Of a stretch of DNA of 42,610 bases, positions 6,723 to 14,647 are shown one piece after another. Within the stretch, counting starts at the first letter, position 1. Every line of letters begins with the position of its first letter. The DNA lies in the NCBI GenBank assembly GCA_944364445.1, contig CALVWC010000005.1, forward strand, positions 1 through 42,610, given 5' to 3'. The position numbers and the translations under genes are program-made. Origin of the DNA: an uncultured Clostridia bacterium (GTDB taxonomy: Bacteria > Bacillota > Clostridia > Christensenellales > UBA1242). The notes under the pieces were generated by a model that searched no databases, was not told the DNA's origin, and saw nothing but the letters and a program-made list of their open reading frames with translations.

Positions 6723-8027
6723 ATGAAACCGATTGTTGCAGTCGTTGGGCGAGCAAATGTGGGGAAGTCCACATTTTTTAATAAGATTTGTGGAAAGAGA
6801 ATTTCCATTGTGGACGATGTTGCGGGTGTCACTCGCGACAGAATTTATGCTGACGCTGAATGGTGTGGGCAAAAATTCACGCTTGTTGACACTGGTGGTG
6901 TGGAATTTAAAACTGATGATATTTTTCAGGACGAAATTAAAGAACAAGTGGAACTTGCACTTGATAATGCCACTGTGATTGTGTTTTTGGTGGACGGCAA
7001 AACGGGGATAACGCTCACTGATATGCAGGTTGCCAAAATGCTTAGAAAGAAGAATTTGCCAATCGTTTTGGTGGTTAATAAACTCGACAATTTCGACCTA
7101 ACAAACCTCTATGATTTTTACAGCCTAGGGCTTGGCGACCCTATGCCAATTTCTTGCACGCAAGGCAGGGGAATTGGAGATGTGCTTGATAAAATTGTTT
7201 CCTATTTTCCAAAGGATAGAGAGCATGAGGAGGTGGACGGCATAAAAATCACGCTTGTTGGTAAGCCAAATGTGGGAAAATCCTCGTTAATTAACCGACT
7301 TTTGGGAAAAAAACGAGTGGTGGTCAGCGATGTTGAGGGCACAACAAGAGATTCTGTCACCATTCCCTTTAAGTGCAATAAAAAAGACTACTATCTTGTT
7401 GACACAGCGGGCCTAAGAAGGCAAAGAGGTGTGGAAAAGGAAAGCGTGGAGGGCTACTCGGTGCTTAGAAGTATGTCTGCAATTTCCGAAAGCGATGTTG
7501 TGCTTGTTGTGTTTGACGCGTCGAAAGATATTTCCGAGCAAGATGTCAGAATTGCGGGATATGTTCATGAAGAGGGAAAACCTAGCGTGATTGTGGTGAA
7601 TAAGTGGGACTTGAAAACAATGGATAAAGGTAAATTCGAAAATAACCTTAAAGAAAAACTTGCGTTTATGTCCTACTTCAAAGTTTGCTATGTTTCTGCG
7701 CTTACTGGCAAAGGCATGAGCGAAATTATGGAAAATGTGGACGCGGTTTATGAGAACGCTTCAAGAAGAATTACCACTGGTGTTTTGAACGACATATTGC
7801 AAGACGCTATTTTGAACTTTGAACCGCCAGCCAAGAACGGTCAAAAGGCGAAAATTATGTATGCCACCGAGGTCAGCACAAATCCGCCAAAGTTTGTGTT
7901 TTTCTGCAAAATGCCAGAACTTATCAACTTTTCATATTCAAGATATTTGGAAAACAGATTAAGAGAAAAATTAGATTTTTCTGGAACGCCTATTCAGTTG
8001 GTGTTCAAGGGTAAGGAGGAAGAATGA
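6723..8027 (+). CDS. der: Ribosome-associated GTPase Der (EngA)
   Basis: Double-GTPase needed for 50S subunit assembly, 434 residues. The first G domain has GRANVGKSTFFNKI (about residues 8-21), DTGG and NKLD. The second has GKPNVGKSSLINRL (near residue 180), DTAGLRRQ and NKWD. It is followed by the C-terminal KH-like domain (LNFEPPAKNGQKAKIMYATEV, ending FSGTPIQLVFKGK). The stop overlaps the plsY start by 4 bases (ATGA), indicating coupling. No ribosome site precedes the ATG. Confidence 0.98.
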   Translation: MKPIVAVVGRANVGKSTFFNKICGKRISIVDDVAGVTRDRIYADAEWCGQKFTLVDTGGVEFKTDDIFQDEIKEQVELALDNATVIVFLVDGKTGITLTDMQVAKMLRKKNLPIVLVVNKLDNFDLTNLYDFYSLGLGDPMPISCTQGRGIGDVLDKIVSYFPKDREHEEVDGIKITLVGKPNVGKSSLINRLLGKKRVVVSDVEGTTRDSVTIPFKCNKKDYYLVDTAGLRRQRGVEKESVEGYSVLRSMSAISESDVVLVVFDASKDISEQDVRIAGYVHEEGKPSVIVVNKWDLKTMDKGKFENNLKEKLAFMSYFKVCYVSALTGKGMSEIMENVDAVYENASRRITTGVLNDILQDAILNFEPPAKNGQKAKIMYATEVSTNPPKFVFFCKMPELINFSYSRYLENRLREKLDFSGTPIQLVFKGKEEE

Positions 8028-8794
8028 GTGTCTATATTGCACTTGTAATCGCATTTGTTGTTTCTTATTTAATTGGAAACATCAACTTTGCTCGCATTTT
8101 TTCTTGGGTGTTTGCCAAAAAAGATATAACAACTGTTGGAAGTAAAAATCCGGGAACTATGAATATGCTTCGCACGCGTGGGTTTGGTGAGGCGATTTTA
8201 ACTCTTGTTATGGAAGCTATTAAAAGTGGCGTGCCAGCACTTGTTTCCTATTATCTTATTGGGCATTTCTATGCTGGATATGCAGATTTAGCATTTTTCA
8301 TTGCAGGTTTTGCTGGAATTATTGGTCATTGCTTTCCTGTGTTTTACAAGTTTAAAGGTGGCAAAGGCGTGGCTTGCACCTTTGGACTTTTCACCTTTCA
8401 TCCAATTTTTTGGTGGATGTCGCTCATCGGTTTTGTAATTTGTTTTCTATTGTTGCTGTTTGTGGTAAAATTTGGCTCAGTTGTTTCACTTTTTTATGTG
8501 ACTGGAATGTCGGTGGTTGCAACAGTGCTATTTTCAATTTCAAATCATCCATTTTTAATTGCTCTTCTTGTGATTATTTGGCTTAATGTTGTTATGATTT
8601 ATGCTCTTCATCACGCAAACTTACATCGTTTATTTACTGGCAAGGAAAATAAGGTTGACCTTATGAGCAAGTTAAAGAAAAAGAAAAGTGATGAAAACTT
8701 GAAGAAAGAAAATGAAAGTGTCATTGAAGAGAAAGTGGAAGATGAAAATAAAGAAAAGGGAAATTCGAATGACGACTTAAGTAAAGACGCATAA
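8024..8794 (+). CDS. plsY: Acyl-phosphate:glycerol-3-phosphate acyltransferase PlsY, with charged C-terminal extension
   Basis: First acyltransferase of phospholipid synthesis, in the membrane. Family motifs are visible: SYLIGNINFARI near the N-terminus, GSKNPGTMNMLRTRG, GHCFPVFYKFKGGKGVA, and later N/H-rich IYALHHANLHRLFTGKE. Six or so hydrophobic helices fit PlsY. At 256 residues it is about 50 longer than typical. The extra part is a low-complexity Lys/Glu tail from about residue 215 (KLKKKKSDENLKKENES and onward) that ends near the terminator. AAGGAGGAAG precedes the ATG. The der-plsY pairing is common in Firmicutes. Confidence 0.93.
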   Translation: MSVYIALVIAFVVSYLIGNINFARIFSWVFAKKDITTVGSKNPGTMNMLRTRGFGEAILTLVMEAIKSGVPALVSYYLIGHFYAGYADLAFFIAGFAGIIGHCFPVFYKFKGGKGVACTFGLFTFHPIFWWMSLIGFVICFLLLLFVVKFGSVVSLFYVTGMSVVATVLFSISNHPFLIALLVIIWLNVVMIYALHHANLHRLFTGKENKVDLMSKLKKKKSDENLKKENESVIEEKVEDENKEKGNSNDDLSKDA

Positions 8795-8810
8795 TTAAAT
8801 GCGTTTTTTT
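8787..8810 (+). terminator. Rho-independent terminator after plsY
   Basis: ACGCAT / ATGCGT stem around a 6-base loop, followed by seven T. It overlaps the plsY stop codon. Confidence 0.8.
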
Positions 8811-8815
8811 GTTCT

Positions 8816-8840
8816 ATAAAAATCTCCCCTTTCATATTAT
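8816..8840 (+). promoter_or_regulatory. Candidate sigma-E promoter of spoIVA
   Basis: CATATTAT at 8833-8840 resembles the sigma-E -10 (CATAYAHT), and an ATA lies 14 bases upstream. spoIVA is sigma-E dependent in B. subtilis and its regulator SigE is encoded at 797-1525. The -35 is weak. Confidence 0.35.
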
Positions 8841-8860
8841 ATGGTAAGCATGGAGGTTAT

Positions 8861-10339
8861 ATGGAAAAATATCAAATCTATGAAGATATTAAAACCCGCA
8901 CCAATGGTGATATATATGTTGGCGTGGTCGGACCAGTCAGAGTGGGAAAATCCACTTTCATTTCTGAGTTTATGAAAAAACTTGTTGTTCCTAACATTGA
9001 AAACGAAAACAGCAAAAAACGCACTATCGATGAACTTCCACAAAGCGCTGACGGCAAAACAATCATGACCACTCAGCCAAGGTTTGTGCCTAATGAGGCT
9101 GTCAGAATTTCTGTTGCTGACAAGGTCAATTTGAAAGTCAGGATGATTGATTGTGTGGGCTATCTTGTGTCGGGTGCAATGGGTGTGGAAGAAAACAGCA
9201 AACCACGACTTGTGAAAACGCCTTGGTCAGATAAGGAAATGCCTTTTGAAAAGGCGGCAGAATTTGGCACAAAAAAGGTTATTGAAGACCACTCCACAAT
9301 AGGCATTGTTGTGACAACAGACGGCTCGGTGACAGATTTGGAACGAGCAAGTTATGTTTCTGCTGAAGAGCAAATTGTGGCAGACATGAAACGCTGTGGC
9401 AAACCATTTGTTATTGTTCTAAACACGAAAAGTCCACAGAGTGCTGATAGCAAAAAACTTGCTCAAAGTTTAAGTGAAAAATACAGCGCTCAAGTTGTTG
9501 CTATGAATGTGCAAGAGATGAAAGAGAGCGATATTGAACGCGTGTTTGAAAAAATGCTTCTTGAGTTTCCTATCACAAGCATCAAGGTGGATATGCCAAA
9601 GTGGATTTCTGCACTGCCTTTTTCCAATCCAATTATAAAGGAAATTGTTTCTGAGGTTAAAAAATTCGGAAGCGGAATTAAAAAAATTGGCGACACAAAC
9701 AAAAACACTGTGGTTTTCACTGAAAGCGAAAGTTTTGACCCAATAACTTTTTCAAATGTTGAAATGGGTGAGGGAGTGATAAGGTTTAGCGTCATTCCAA
9801 AAGAAAATTTGTTTTATAAAGTCCTTTCTGATGAGTGCGGTTTTGAAATTAAAGATGATTTTGCTCTGGTTTCATATATCAAAGATTTGGCAGTGGCAAA
9901 AGTTAATTACGATAAACTTAAAAATGCACTTGCTGAGGCTGAAGAGGGTGGCTATGGAATTGTTGTTCCAAGTCAAGAAGAGTTTTCTTTGCAAGAGCCA
10001 GAGGTTGTTAAACAAGGCAATCGCTATGGAGTGAAAATTAAGGCAAGCGCGCCAAGTTTGCATATCATTAAAGTGGATGTGGAAACAGAAGTCACTCCTC
10101 TTGTTGGAACAGAGGCACAAAGTCAAGACCTTGTTAACTATTTGAATGAACAATTTGAAAATAATCCTGAACAAATTTGGGAAACAAATCTTCTGGGCAA
10201 AAGTTTGTCGGCACTTGTTGGCGATAATATCTCTTCAAAAATTGTTATGATGCCACAAGATGCACAAAGAAAAATGCGTAAAACATTGGGCAGAATTATC
10301 AATGAGGGAAAAGGCGGAGTGCTTTGTATTCTGCTTTGA
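8861..10339 (+). CDS. spoIVA: Stage IV sporulation protein A (spore coat morphogenetic ATPase)
   Basis: Cytoskeletal-type ATPase that polymerises on the forespore surface and anchors the coat, 492 residues like B. subtilis SpoIVA. Walker A is GPVRVGKSTF with Lys30, the same position as in B. subtilis. Further family sequences are RTIDELPQSADGKTIMTTQP, MIDCVGYLVSGAMG, IGIVVTTDGSVTDL and the C-terminus GGVLCILL, the membrane-associating end. Start fixed by GGAGG 4 bases before the ATG. The stop codon is followed immediately by the cloverleaf repeat at 10340; no simple terminator is seen. Confidence 0.98.
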   Translation: MEKYQIYEDIKTRTNGDIYVGVVGPVRVGKSTFISEFMKKLVVPNIENENSKKRTIDELPQSADGKTIMTTQPRFVPNEAVRISVADKVNLKVRMIDCVGYLVSGAMGVEENSKPRLVKTPWSDKEMPFEKAAEFGTKKVIEDHSTIGIVVTTDGSVTDLERASYVSAEEQIVADMKRCGKPFVIVLNTKSPQSADSKKLAQSLSEKYSAQVVAMNVQEMKESDIERVFEKMLLEFPITSIKVDMPKWISALPFSNPIIKEIVSEVKKFGSGIKKIGDTNKNTVVFTESESFDPITFSNVEMGEGVIRFSVIPKENLFYKVLSDECGFEIKDDFALVSYIKDLAVAKVNYDKLKNALAEAEEGGYGIVVPSQEEFSLQEPEVVKQGNRYGVKIKASAPSLHIIKVDVETEVTPLVGTEAQSQDLVNYLNEQFENNPEQIWETNLLGKSLSALVGDNISSKIVMMPQDAQRKMRKTLGRIINEGKGGVLCILL

Positions 10340-10451
10340 TGCGGGCGAAAGTCCATGCAGGGCATGGTGCGCTGTAAGCGCGCCAGCCTTTTTGCATTTT
10401 AAAATAAAAATTTTTGTAGAAATAGGTGGCAAAAAGGCACTTTCGTCCGCA
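10340..10451 (+). repeat. Cloverleaf-forming repeat, copy 1
   Basis: Four perfectly nested stems. A: 13 bp, 10340-10352 with 10439-10451, one G-T pair. B: CCATGC/GCATGG, 10353-10367, loop AGG. C: GCGCT/AGCGC, 10369-10381, loop GTA. D: GCCTTTTTGC/GCAAAAAGGC, 10386-10395 with 10429-10438, enclosing 33 AT-rich bases. Stems join with 0-4 unpaired bases, giving a compact four-way junction. It begins one base after the spoIVA stop. Copy 2 lies inverted at 14284-14431 with the same four stems in reverse order. No protein is encoded. Confidence 0.85.
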
Positions 10452-10591
10452 CCTTCCACGCACAAGCCTAATTTAAGCCACAAACTTTTCTCACGCTCTT
10501 ACTTAAATAAGCTATTTATTAGAAAGAACTTAATTTTTTATGTAATTTAGGATATAAAATAACAAAATTCAAGAAAATCTTGCAAATTTGT

Positions 10592-10620
10592 TTGCTAAAT
10601 TATGTGATTTTATTTATAAT
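10592..10620 (+). promoter_or_regulatory. Promoter of the GLUG-repeat protein gene (leaderless type)
   Basis: -35 TTGCTA (10592-10597), a 17-base spacer, -10 TATAAT (10615-10620). The ATG at 10627 begins 6 bases after the -10, where transcription would start, and there is no Shine-Dalgarno. Confidence 0.7.
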
Positions 10621-10626
10621 AACAAT

Positions 10627-13600
10627 ATGAAAAGATTATTTTTATTAATTTTATCCTTTATGTTTTTAGGTGGGGCGGTTTCATCCTCTGCCTTTTTTAT
10701 TAATAATGGCTTGCAAGTCACCGAAACAAATCGGGAGGGGGAATTCACAACCTCTGAAAATGAAAATCTAGAAGATGTGACAGCAAGCGCACCAACAAAT
10801 GACGAATATTGGACAGATTCTGGCAACTATGCGACCTCATTCGCAGGTGGCACAGGAATTGAAAGCGACCCATATCTTATTTCAACGCCACAGCAATTGG
10901 CGTATTTATCTGTTTTAATTAATGACTCTTCAACAAACTCGCAATACGCAAGTTTGTATTATGAACAAACCACAAATCTTAATATGTCGGCATATTGGTG
11001 GGACGCAATCGGTTATAGTTCTTCTTATTATTTTGGCGGACACTATAATGGTGGTGGTTTCACAATTGCTGGGCTTTACACAGAGGCAGGAACAACCTCC
11101 AGCTATAACTATCAAGGTTTATTTGGATATGCTAGTGGAGCAGAAATTCATGATGTTGGAATAATTGATTCTAATATTCAAGGTTCTAGTTATGTTGGTG
11201 GAATTGCTGGGTATGCTTATTCTTCTTCAACCATAACGAACTGCTATAACACAGGTTCAGTGACAAGTTCAAACGATTGGGTTGGCGGAATTGCTGGGTA
11301 TGCTTCTTCTTCAACCATAACGAACTGCTATAACACAGGTTCAGTGACAGGTTCTAGTTATTATGTAGGCGGAATTGCTGGGTGGGCTTATTCTTCTGTA
11401 ACCATAACGAACTGCTATAACACAGGTTCAGTGACAGGTTCTAGTCAAGTTGGCGGAATTGCTGGGCGTGTTTTTTCTTCAACCATAACGAACTGCTATA
11501 ACACAGGAAGTGTGAGTGGTGAGGATAACGTTGGCGGAATTGCTGGGTATGCTTCTTCAACCATAAGGAACTGCTATTGGGGTGGAAATTGCACATTAAG
11601 TGTTGCAGTTGGCGGCGGATCTGCTGCAACCAATTGCGGAACTTGCACAATAGAGGAAGTTAAAAGTTTAAGTTGGTATTCTGATTCTTCAAAGTGGAAT
11701 TCAAGTTATCCATGGGATTTTGAAACTGTTTGGACTTTTGTTGATGGCATGAATGACGGCTATCCTGTTCTTCAAGCATTTATTCCAGGACCTGATAACG
11801 ACGGCTATTGGACAGACGCGGGCAACTATGCGACCTCATTCGCAGGTGGCACAGGAATTGAAAGCGACCCATATCTTATTTCAACGCCACAGCAATTGGC
11901 GTATTTATCTGTTTTAATTAATGACTCTTCAACAAACTCGCAATACGCAAGTTTGTATTATGAACAAACCACAAATCTTAATATGTCGGCATATTGGTGG
12001 GACGCAATCGGTTATAGTTCTTCTTATTATTTTGGCGGAAAATATAATGGTGGTGGTTTCACAATTGCTGGGCTTTACACAGAGGCAGGAACAACCTTCA
12101 GCTATTCCTATCAAGGTTTATTTGGATATGCTAGTGGAGCGGAAATTCATGATGTTGGAATAATTGATTCTAATATTCAAGGTTATCAATATATTGGCGG
12201 AATTGCTGGGTGGGTTGATAGTGCAACCATAACGAACTGCTATAACACAGGTTCAGTGACAGGTTCTAGTGATGTTGGCGGAATTGCTGGGTATGCTTCT
12301 TCTTCAACCATAACGAACTGCTATAACACAGGTTCAGTGACAGGTTCTAGTTATCGAGTTGGCGGAATTGCTGGGGAGGCTTATCCTTCAATTTCAATAA
12401 CGAACTGCTATAACACAGGTTCAGTGACAGGTTCTGATTATATTGGCGGAATTGCTGGGTATGCTTCTTCAACCATAAGGAATTGCTATAACACAGGTTC
12501 AGTGACAGGTTCAAACTATTATGTTGGCGGAATTGCTGGGTATGTTCCTGGAGCAACCATAACGAACTGCTATAACACAGGTTCAGTGACAGGTTCTGGT
12601 CATGTTGGCGGAATTGCTGGGCGGACTTATTCTTCAACCATAACGAACTGCTATAACACAGGTTCAGTGACAGGTCCTAGTTATGTTGGTGGAATTGCTG
12701 GGCGGGCTTATTCTTCTTCAACCATAACGAACTGCTATTGGGGTGGAAATTGCACATTAAGTGTTGCAGTTGGCAGTGGAGATGCAACCAATTGTGGAAC
12801 TTGCACAATAGAGGAAGTTAAAAGTTTAAGTTGGTACTCTGATTCTTCAAAGTGGAATTCAAGTTATCCATGGGATTTTGAAACTGTTTGGGTGTTTATG
12901 AGCGGTGAAAATGATGGTTATCCTGTTTTACGAGCATTTTATATGGTTTCAATCACTTTTGATGCTAATGGTGGTCAGGGTGTAATGGATGATTTTAAGG
13001 TTTCAATTGGAACAAGTGGCATACTTCCAACTTGCACGTTCACAAGAACTGGCTATGAGTTTGCGGGCTGGGCAACAAGTTCAACAGGCGCGGTGGTATA
13101 TTCTGACGAGCAGACGATAACACCAACAGCAAGCATGACACTTTATGCCGTTTGGCGAGCGGAGGTTTACACAATCACACTTGATTGGCAAGGTGGAAGT
13201 GGTAATGGTTGGGAAGTTATCTACTATAAATATGGCGGATACATGCTTTTTGATTCTGAGGCATGCACAACTGGAATTTCTGGAAGTGCACTTTTAGCTC
13301 GAAAAACTCGTCCGGGTTATTTATTTTCCTCTTTCACAACAAATGCTGACGGCTCTGGCACAGTGATGTTTCAGAATAGCGAATATTTGAATTTAAATAC
13401 CATTGTTGCAGATGATATTTGGTATGCACAATGGACGCCAAATGTTGTGGCGAAGTATGATAGTGCAGGCGATTATTGGTATATTGAAAATGGTAAAATA
13501 CCACAAACAAAGGTGACCGATAGCGGTTTAATAAGTTCACTTAATTCGGCAACAACAAATGGTGGAAATTATTACATCGCAGGGCAAACTTTAACGGCAA

Positions 13601-14172
13601 AGATGTATAACGGCACGGAATATTGCAAGTGGAATAACAACTGGTATGAAGTTGAGCCGATTAGGTGGAGATTAGACGCATCTTCAAGTCAAAAGGACGG
13701 TTATGGCACAACCACGGACACTAATGCAGTCTTAGCTGAGATTGTGTTTGTTGGGCAATATTCAAGCACTTATTTAGGTTCGGGAGCAGGATATTCAACC
13801 ACAGCCGTGGAGGAGTTTAAGAAGAACGGAATTGACGAAAAATATCTTGTGGACTATCAAAACGAGGCGTATAACTTTGGCAATGGCACAACGATGTATA
13901 ACCTATACAAAGATTACACAAATATGTTTGTGGCAAACGAAAGTGAGATAAATTCAGTTTCCACTACAACAGCAATAGAATTTTCCGATTTAGCAAAAGA
14001 CATCATAAAATCATATGGCGGAACAAATGTGTATTTTACACGCGACCTTGGTTCAAACTACAACAACATCGTTTGCTTTAATGAAGTAGGTCGAGAAGTG
14101 CAACGCTTTGCCACAGACTTCCGCGGAGTGCAATTCACAATCCGCTTCACAGAATATGCTTGCGTGGATTGA
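10627..14172 (+). CDS. Large secreted GLUG-repeat / InlB B-repeat protein
   Basis: A 1181-residue secreted protein, likely surface-exposed and possibly adhesive. Start at the ATG opening a signal peptide (MKRLFLLILSFMFLGG). Two tandem modules follow (about 65-398 and 398-770). Each begins with YATSFAGGTGIESDPYLIST and QLAYLSVLI, then GLUG-type repeats of the form VGGIAG-x-TITNCYNTGSVTGS: 5 in the first module, 7 in the second. Each module closes with NCYWGGNCTLSVAVG and WDFETVW. Two InlB B-repeat-like units come next (FDANGGQG to LYAVW; LDWQGGSGN to WYAQW). The final 240 residues (EPIRWRLD, NAVLAEIVFVGQY) resemble DUF6273-like domains. There is no LPXTG or transmembrane anchor at the end. It is flanked by inverted cloverleaf repeats. 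Ligand unknown. Confidence 0.85.
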   Translation: MKRLFLLILSFMFLGGAVSSSAFFINNGLQVTETNREGEFTTSENENLEDVTASAPTNDEYWTDSGNYATSFAGGTGIESDPYLISTPQQLAYLSVLINDSSTNSQYASLYYEQTTNLNMSAYWWDAIGYSSSYYFGGHYNGGGFTIAGLYTEAGTTSSYNYQGLFGYASGAEIHDVGIIDSNIQGSSYVGGIAGYAYSSSTITNCYNTGSVTSSNDWVGGIAGYASSSTITNCYNTGSVTGSSYYVGGIAGWAYSSVTITNCYNTGSVTGSSQVGGIAGRVFSSTITNCYNTGSVSGEDNVGGIAGYASSTIRNCYWGGNCTLSVAVGGGSAATNCGTCTIEEVKSLSWYSDSSKWNSSYPWDFETVWTFVDGMNDGYPVLQAFIPGPDNDGYWTDAGNYATSFAGGTGIESDPYLISTPQQLAYLSVLINDSSTNSQYASLYYEQTTNLNMSAYWWDAIGYSSSYYFGGKYNGGGFTIAGLYTEAGTTFSYSYQGLFGYASGAEIHDVGIIDSNIQGYQYIGGIAGWVDSATITNCYNTGSVTGSSDVGGIAGYASSSTITNCYNTGSVTGSSYRVGGIAGEAYPSISITNCYNTGSVTGSDYIGGIAGYASSTIRNCYNTGSVTGSNYYVGGIAGYVPGATITNCYNTGSVTGSGHVGGIAGRTYSSTITNCYNTGSVTGPSYVGGIAGRAYSSSTITNCYWGGNCTLSVAVGSGDATNCGTCTIEEVKSLSWYSDSSKWNSSYPWDFETVWVFMSGENDGYPVLRAFYMVSITFDANGGQGVMDDFKVSIGTSGILPTCTFTRTGYEFAGWATSSTGAVVYSDEQTITPTASMTLYAVWRAEVYTITLDWQGGSGNGWEVIYYKYGGYMLFDSEACTTGISGSALLARKTRPGYLFSSFTTNADGSGTVMFQNSEYLNLNTIVADDIWYAQWTPNVVAKYDSAGDYWYIENGKIPQTKVTDSGLISSLNSATTNGGNYYIAGQTLTAKMYNGTEYCKWNNNWYEVEPIRWRLDASSSQKDGYGTTTDTNAVLAEIVFVGQYSSTYLGSGAGYSTTAVEEFKKNGIDEKYLVDYQNEAYNFGNGTTMYNLYKDYTNMFVANESEINSVSTTTAIEFSDLAKDIIKSYGGTNVYFTRDLGSNYNNIVCFNEVGREVQRFATDFRGVQFTIRFTEYACVD
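10822..11180 (+). repeat. Long direct repeat, copy 1 (within surface protein gene)
   Basis: A segment of about 360 bases encoding the module start; it recurs 999 bases downstream at 11821 with only a few substitutions. The 333-codon spacing keeps frame. Confidence 0.9.
11194..11577 (+). repeat. GLUG tandem repeats, array 1 (5 units)
   Basis: Five units of about 75-85 bases. Each starts GTTGGCGGAATTGCTGG or a close variant and contains ACGAACTGCTATAACACAGG. The variable bases lie between these constant blocks. Confidence 0.9.
11821..12179 (+). repeat. Long direct repeat, copy 2
   Basis: Near-identical to 10822-11180. It marks an intragenic duplication of the whole module. Confidence 0.9.
12193..12737 (+). 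repeat. GLUG tandem repeats, array 2 (7 units)
   Basis: Seven units of the same type as array 1. The difference in unit number between the modules points to gain or loss of units by recombination or slippage. Confidence 0.9.
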
Positions 14173-14238
14173 AATTAAAATTGTTGTGTTTATTTTTGAA
14201 TAAAAATAGCAAAATTTGTCACTGAAAAGCGACGTTTT

Positions 14239-14265
14239 AAAGAGGATATTTATCCTCTTTTTTTA
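14239..14265 (+). terminator. Rho-independent terminator after the surface protein gene
   Basis: AAAGAGGATA / TATCCTCTTT form a 10-bp inverted repeat followed by a T run. Confidence 0.85.
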
Positions 14266-14283
14266 ATTGCTTGTGGACTAAAG

Positions 14284-14431
14284 GGTGGGCGAAAGAGTGC
14301 TTTTTGCTGTATTATTTCTTTGCGTGGCAAGTTTAAAAATATTAAAGTTTTATATTTAAAGCGTTTTTGTTAATAGGCAAAAAGCACTGCACGCGAAGCG
14401 TGCCCATGCTTTGCATGGGCTTTCGCCCACC
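14284..14431 (-). repeat. Cloverleaf-forming repeat, copy 2 (inverted relative to copy 1)
   Basis: Stem A: GGTGGGCGAAAG (14284-14295) with CTTTCGCCCACC (14420-14431). Stem D: GTGCTTTTTGC (14297-14307) with GCAAAAAGCAC (14377-14387), enclosing 69 AT-rich bases. Stem C: GCACGC/GCGTGC at 14389-14403, loop GAA. Stem B: CCATGC/GCATGG at 14404-14418, loop TTT. Read on the minus strand, the order A-B-C-D matches copy 1. Sequence changes in stems A, C and D are compensated on both sides. The 475-base gap (14173-14647) otherwise holds the terminator upstream, a second palindrome at 14517-14555 and the promoter at 14602. Confidence 0.85.
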
Positions 14432-14516
14432 AACTACTTTTCGCACAAGCAAAGTTTAAATTTTTTTCACACTCAATATTTTCAGTTTCTTATTTTGTGC
14501 CAAATTTTGTTTTGTG

Positions 14517-14555
14517 TATTGCATACCACACAACATCTTGTGGTATTATGCAATA
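14517..14555. repeat. Imperfect palindrome
   Basis: TATTGCATACCACA pairs with TGTGGTATTATGCAATA across an 8-base loop, with a 3-base bulge. It is nested in a looser ACTCAA/TTGAGT pair (14471-14476, 14566-14571). No T run follows, so it is not an obvious terminator. It may be a decayed repeat element. Confidence 0.5.
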
Positions 14556-14601
14556 GGCGAGAGTTTTGAGTAAAAATAAATTTAATATTAAACTATTTTA
14601 T

Positions 14602-14631
14602 TTGCAAAAATATTTTCTTTTGATGTATACT
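14602..14631 (+). promoter_or_regulatory. Promoter of the M18 aminopeptidase gene
   Basis: -35 TTGCAA (14602-14607), an 18-base spacer, -10 TATACT (14626-14631), ahead of a GGAGG ribosome site. Confidence 0.55.
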
Positions 14632-14647
14632 AAATTTGGAGGAAAAT

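Noticed and set aside
10340..10451. tRNA or tRNA-like gene at the cloverleaf
   Set aside because: Four-stem shape only; no T-loop consensus, no anticodon-length arm, arm D encloses AT-rich filler and the 3' end lacks acceptor features.
10930..12637. Several minus-strand and shifted frames in the GLUG region, two of them near-identical
   Set aside because: They repeat only because the coding repeat underneath repeats; no start signals.
11194..12737. CRISPR array
   Set aside because: Regularly spaced repeats, but they are in frame, encode GLUG units, and the spacers are short and similar.
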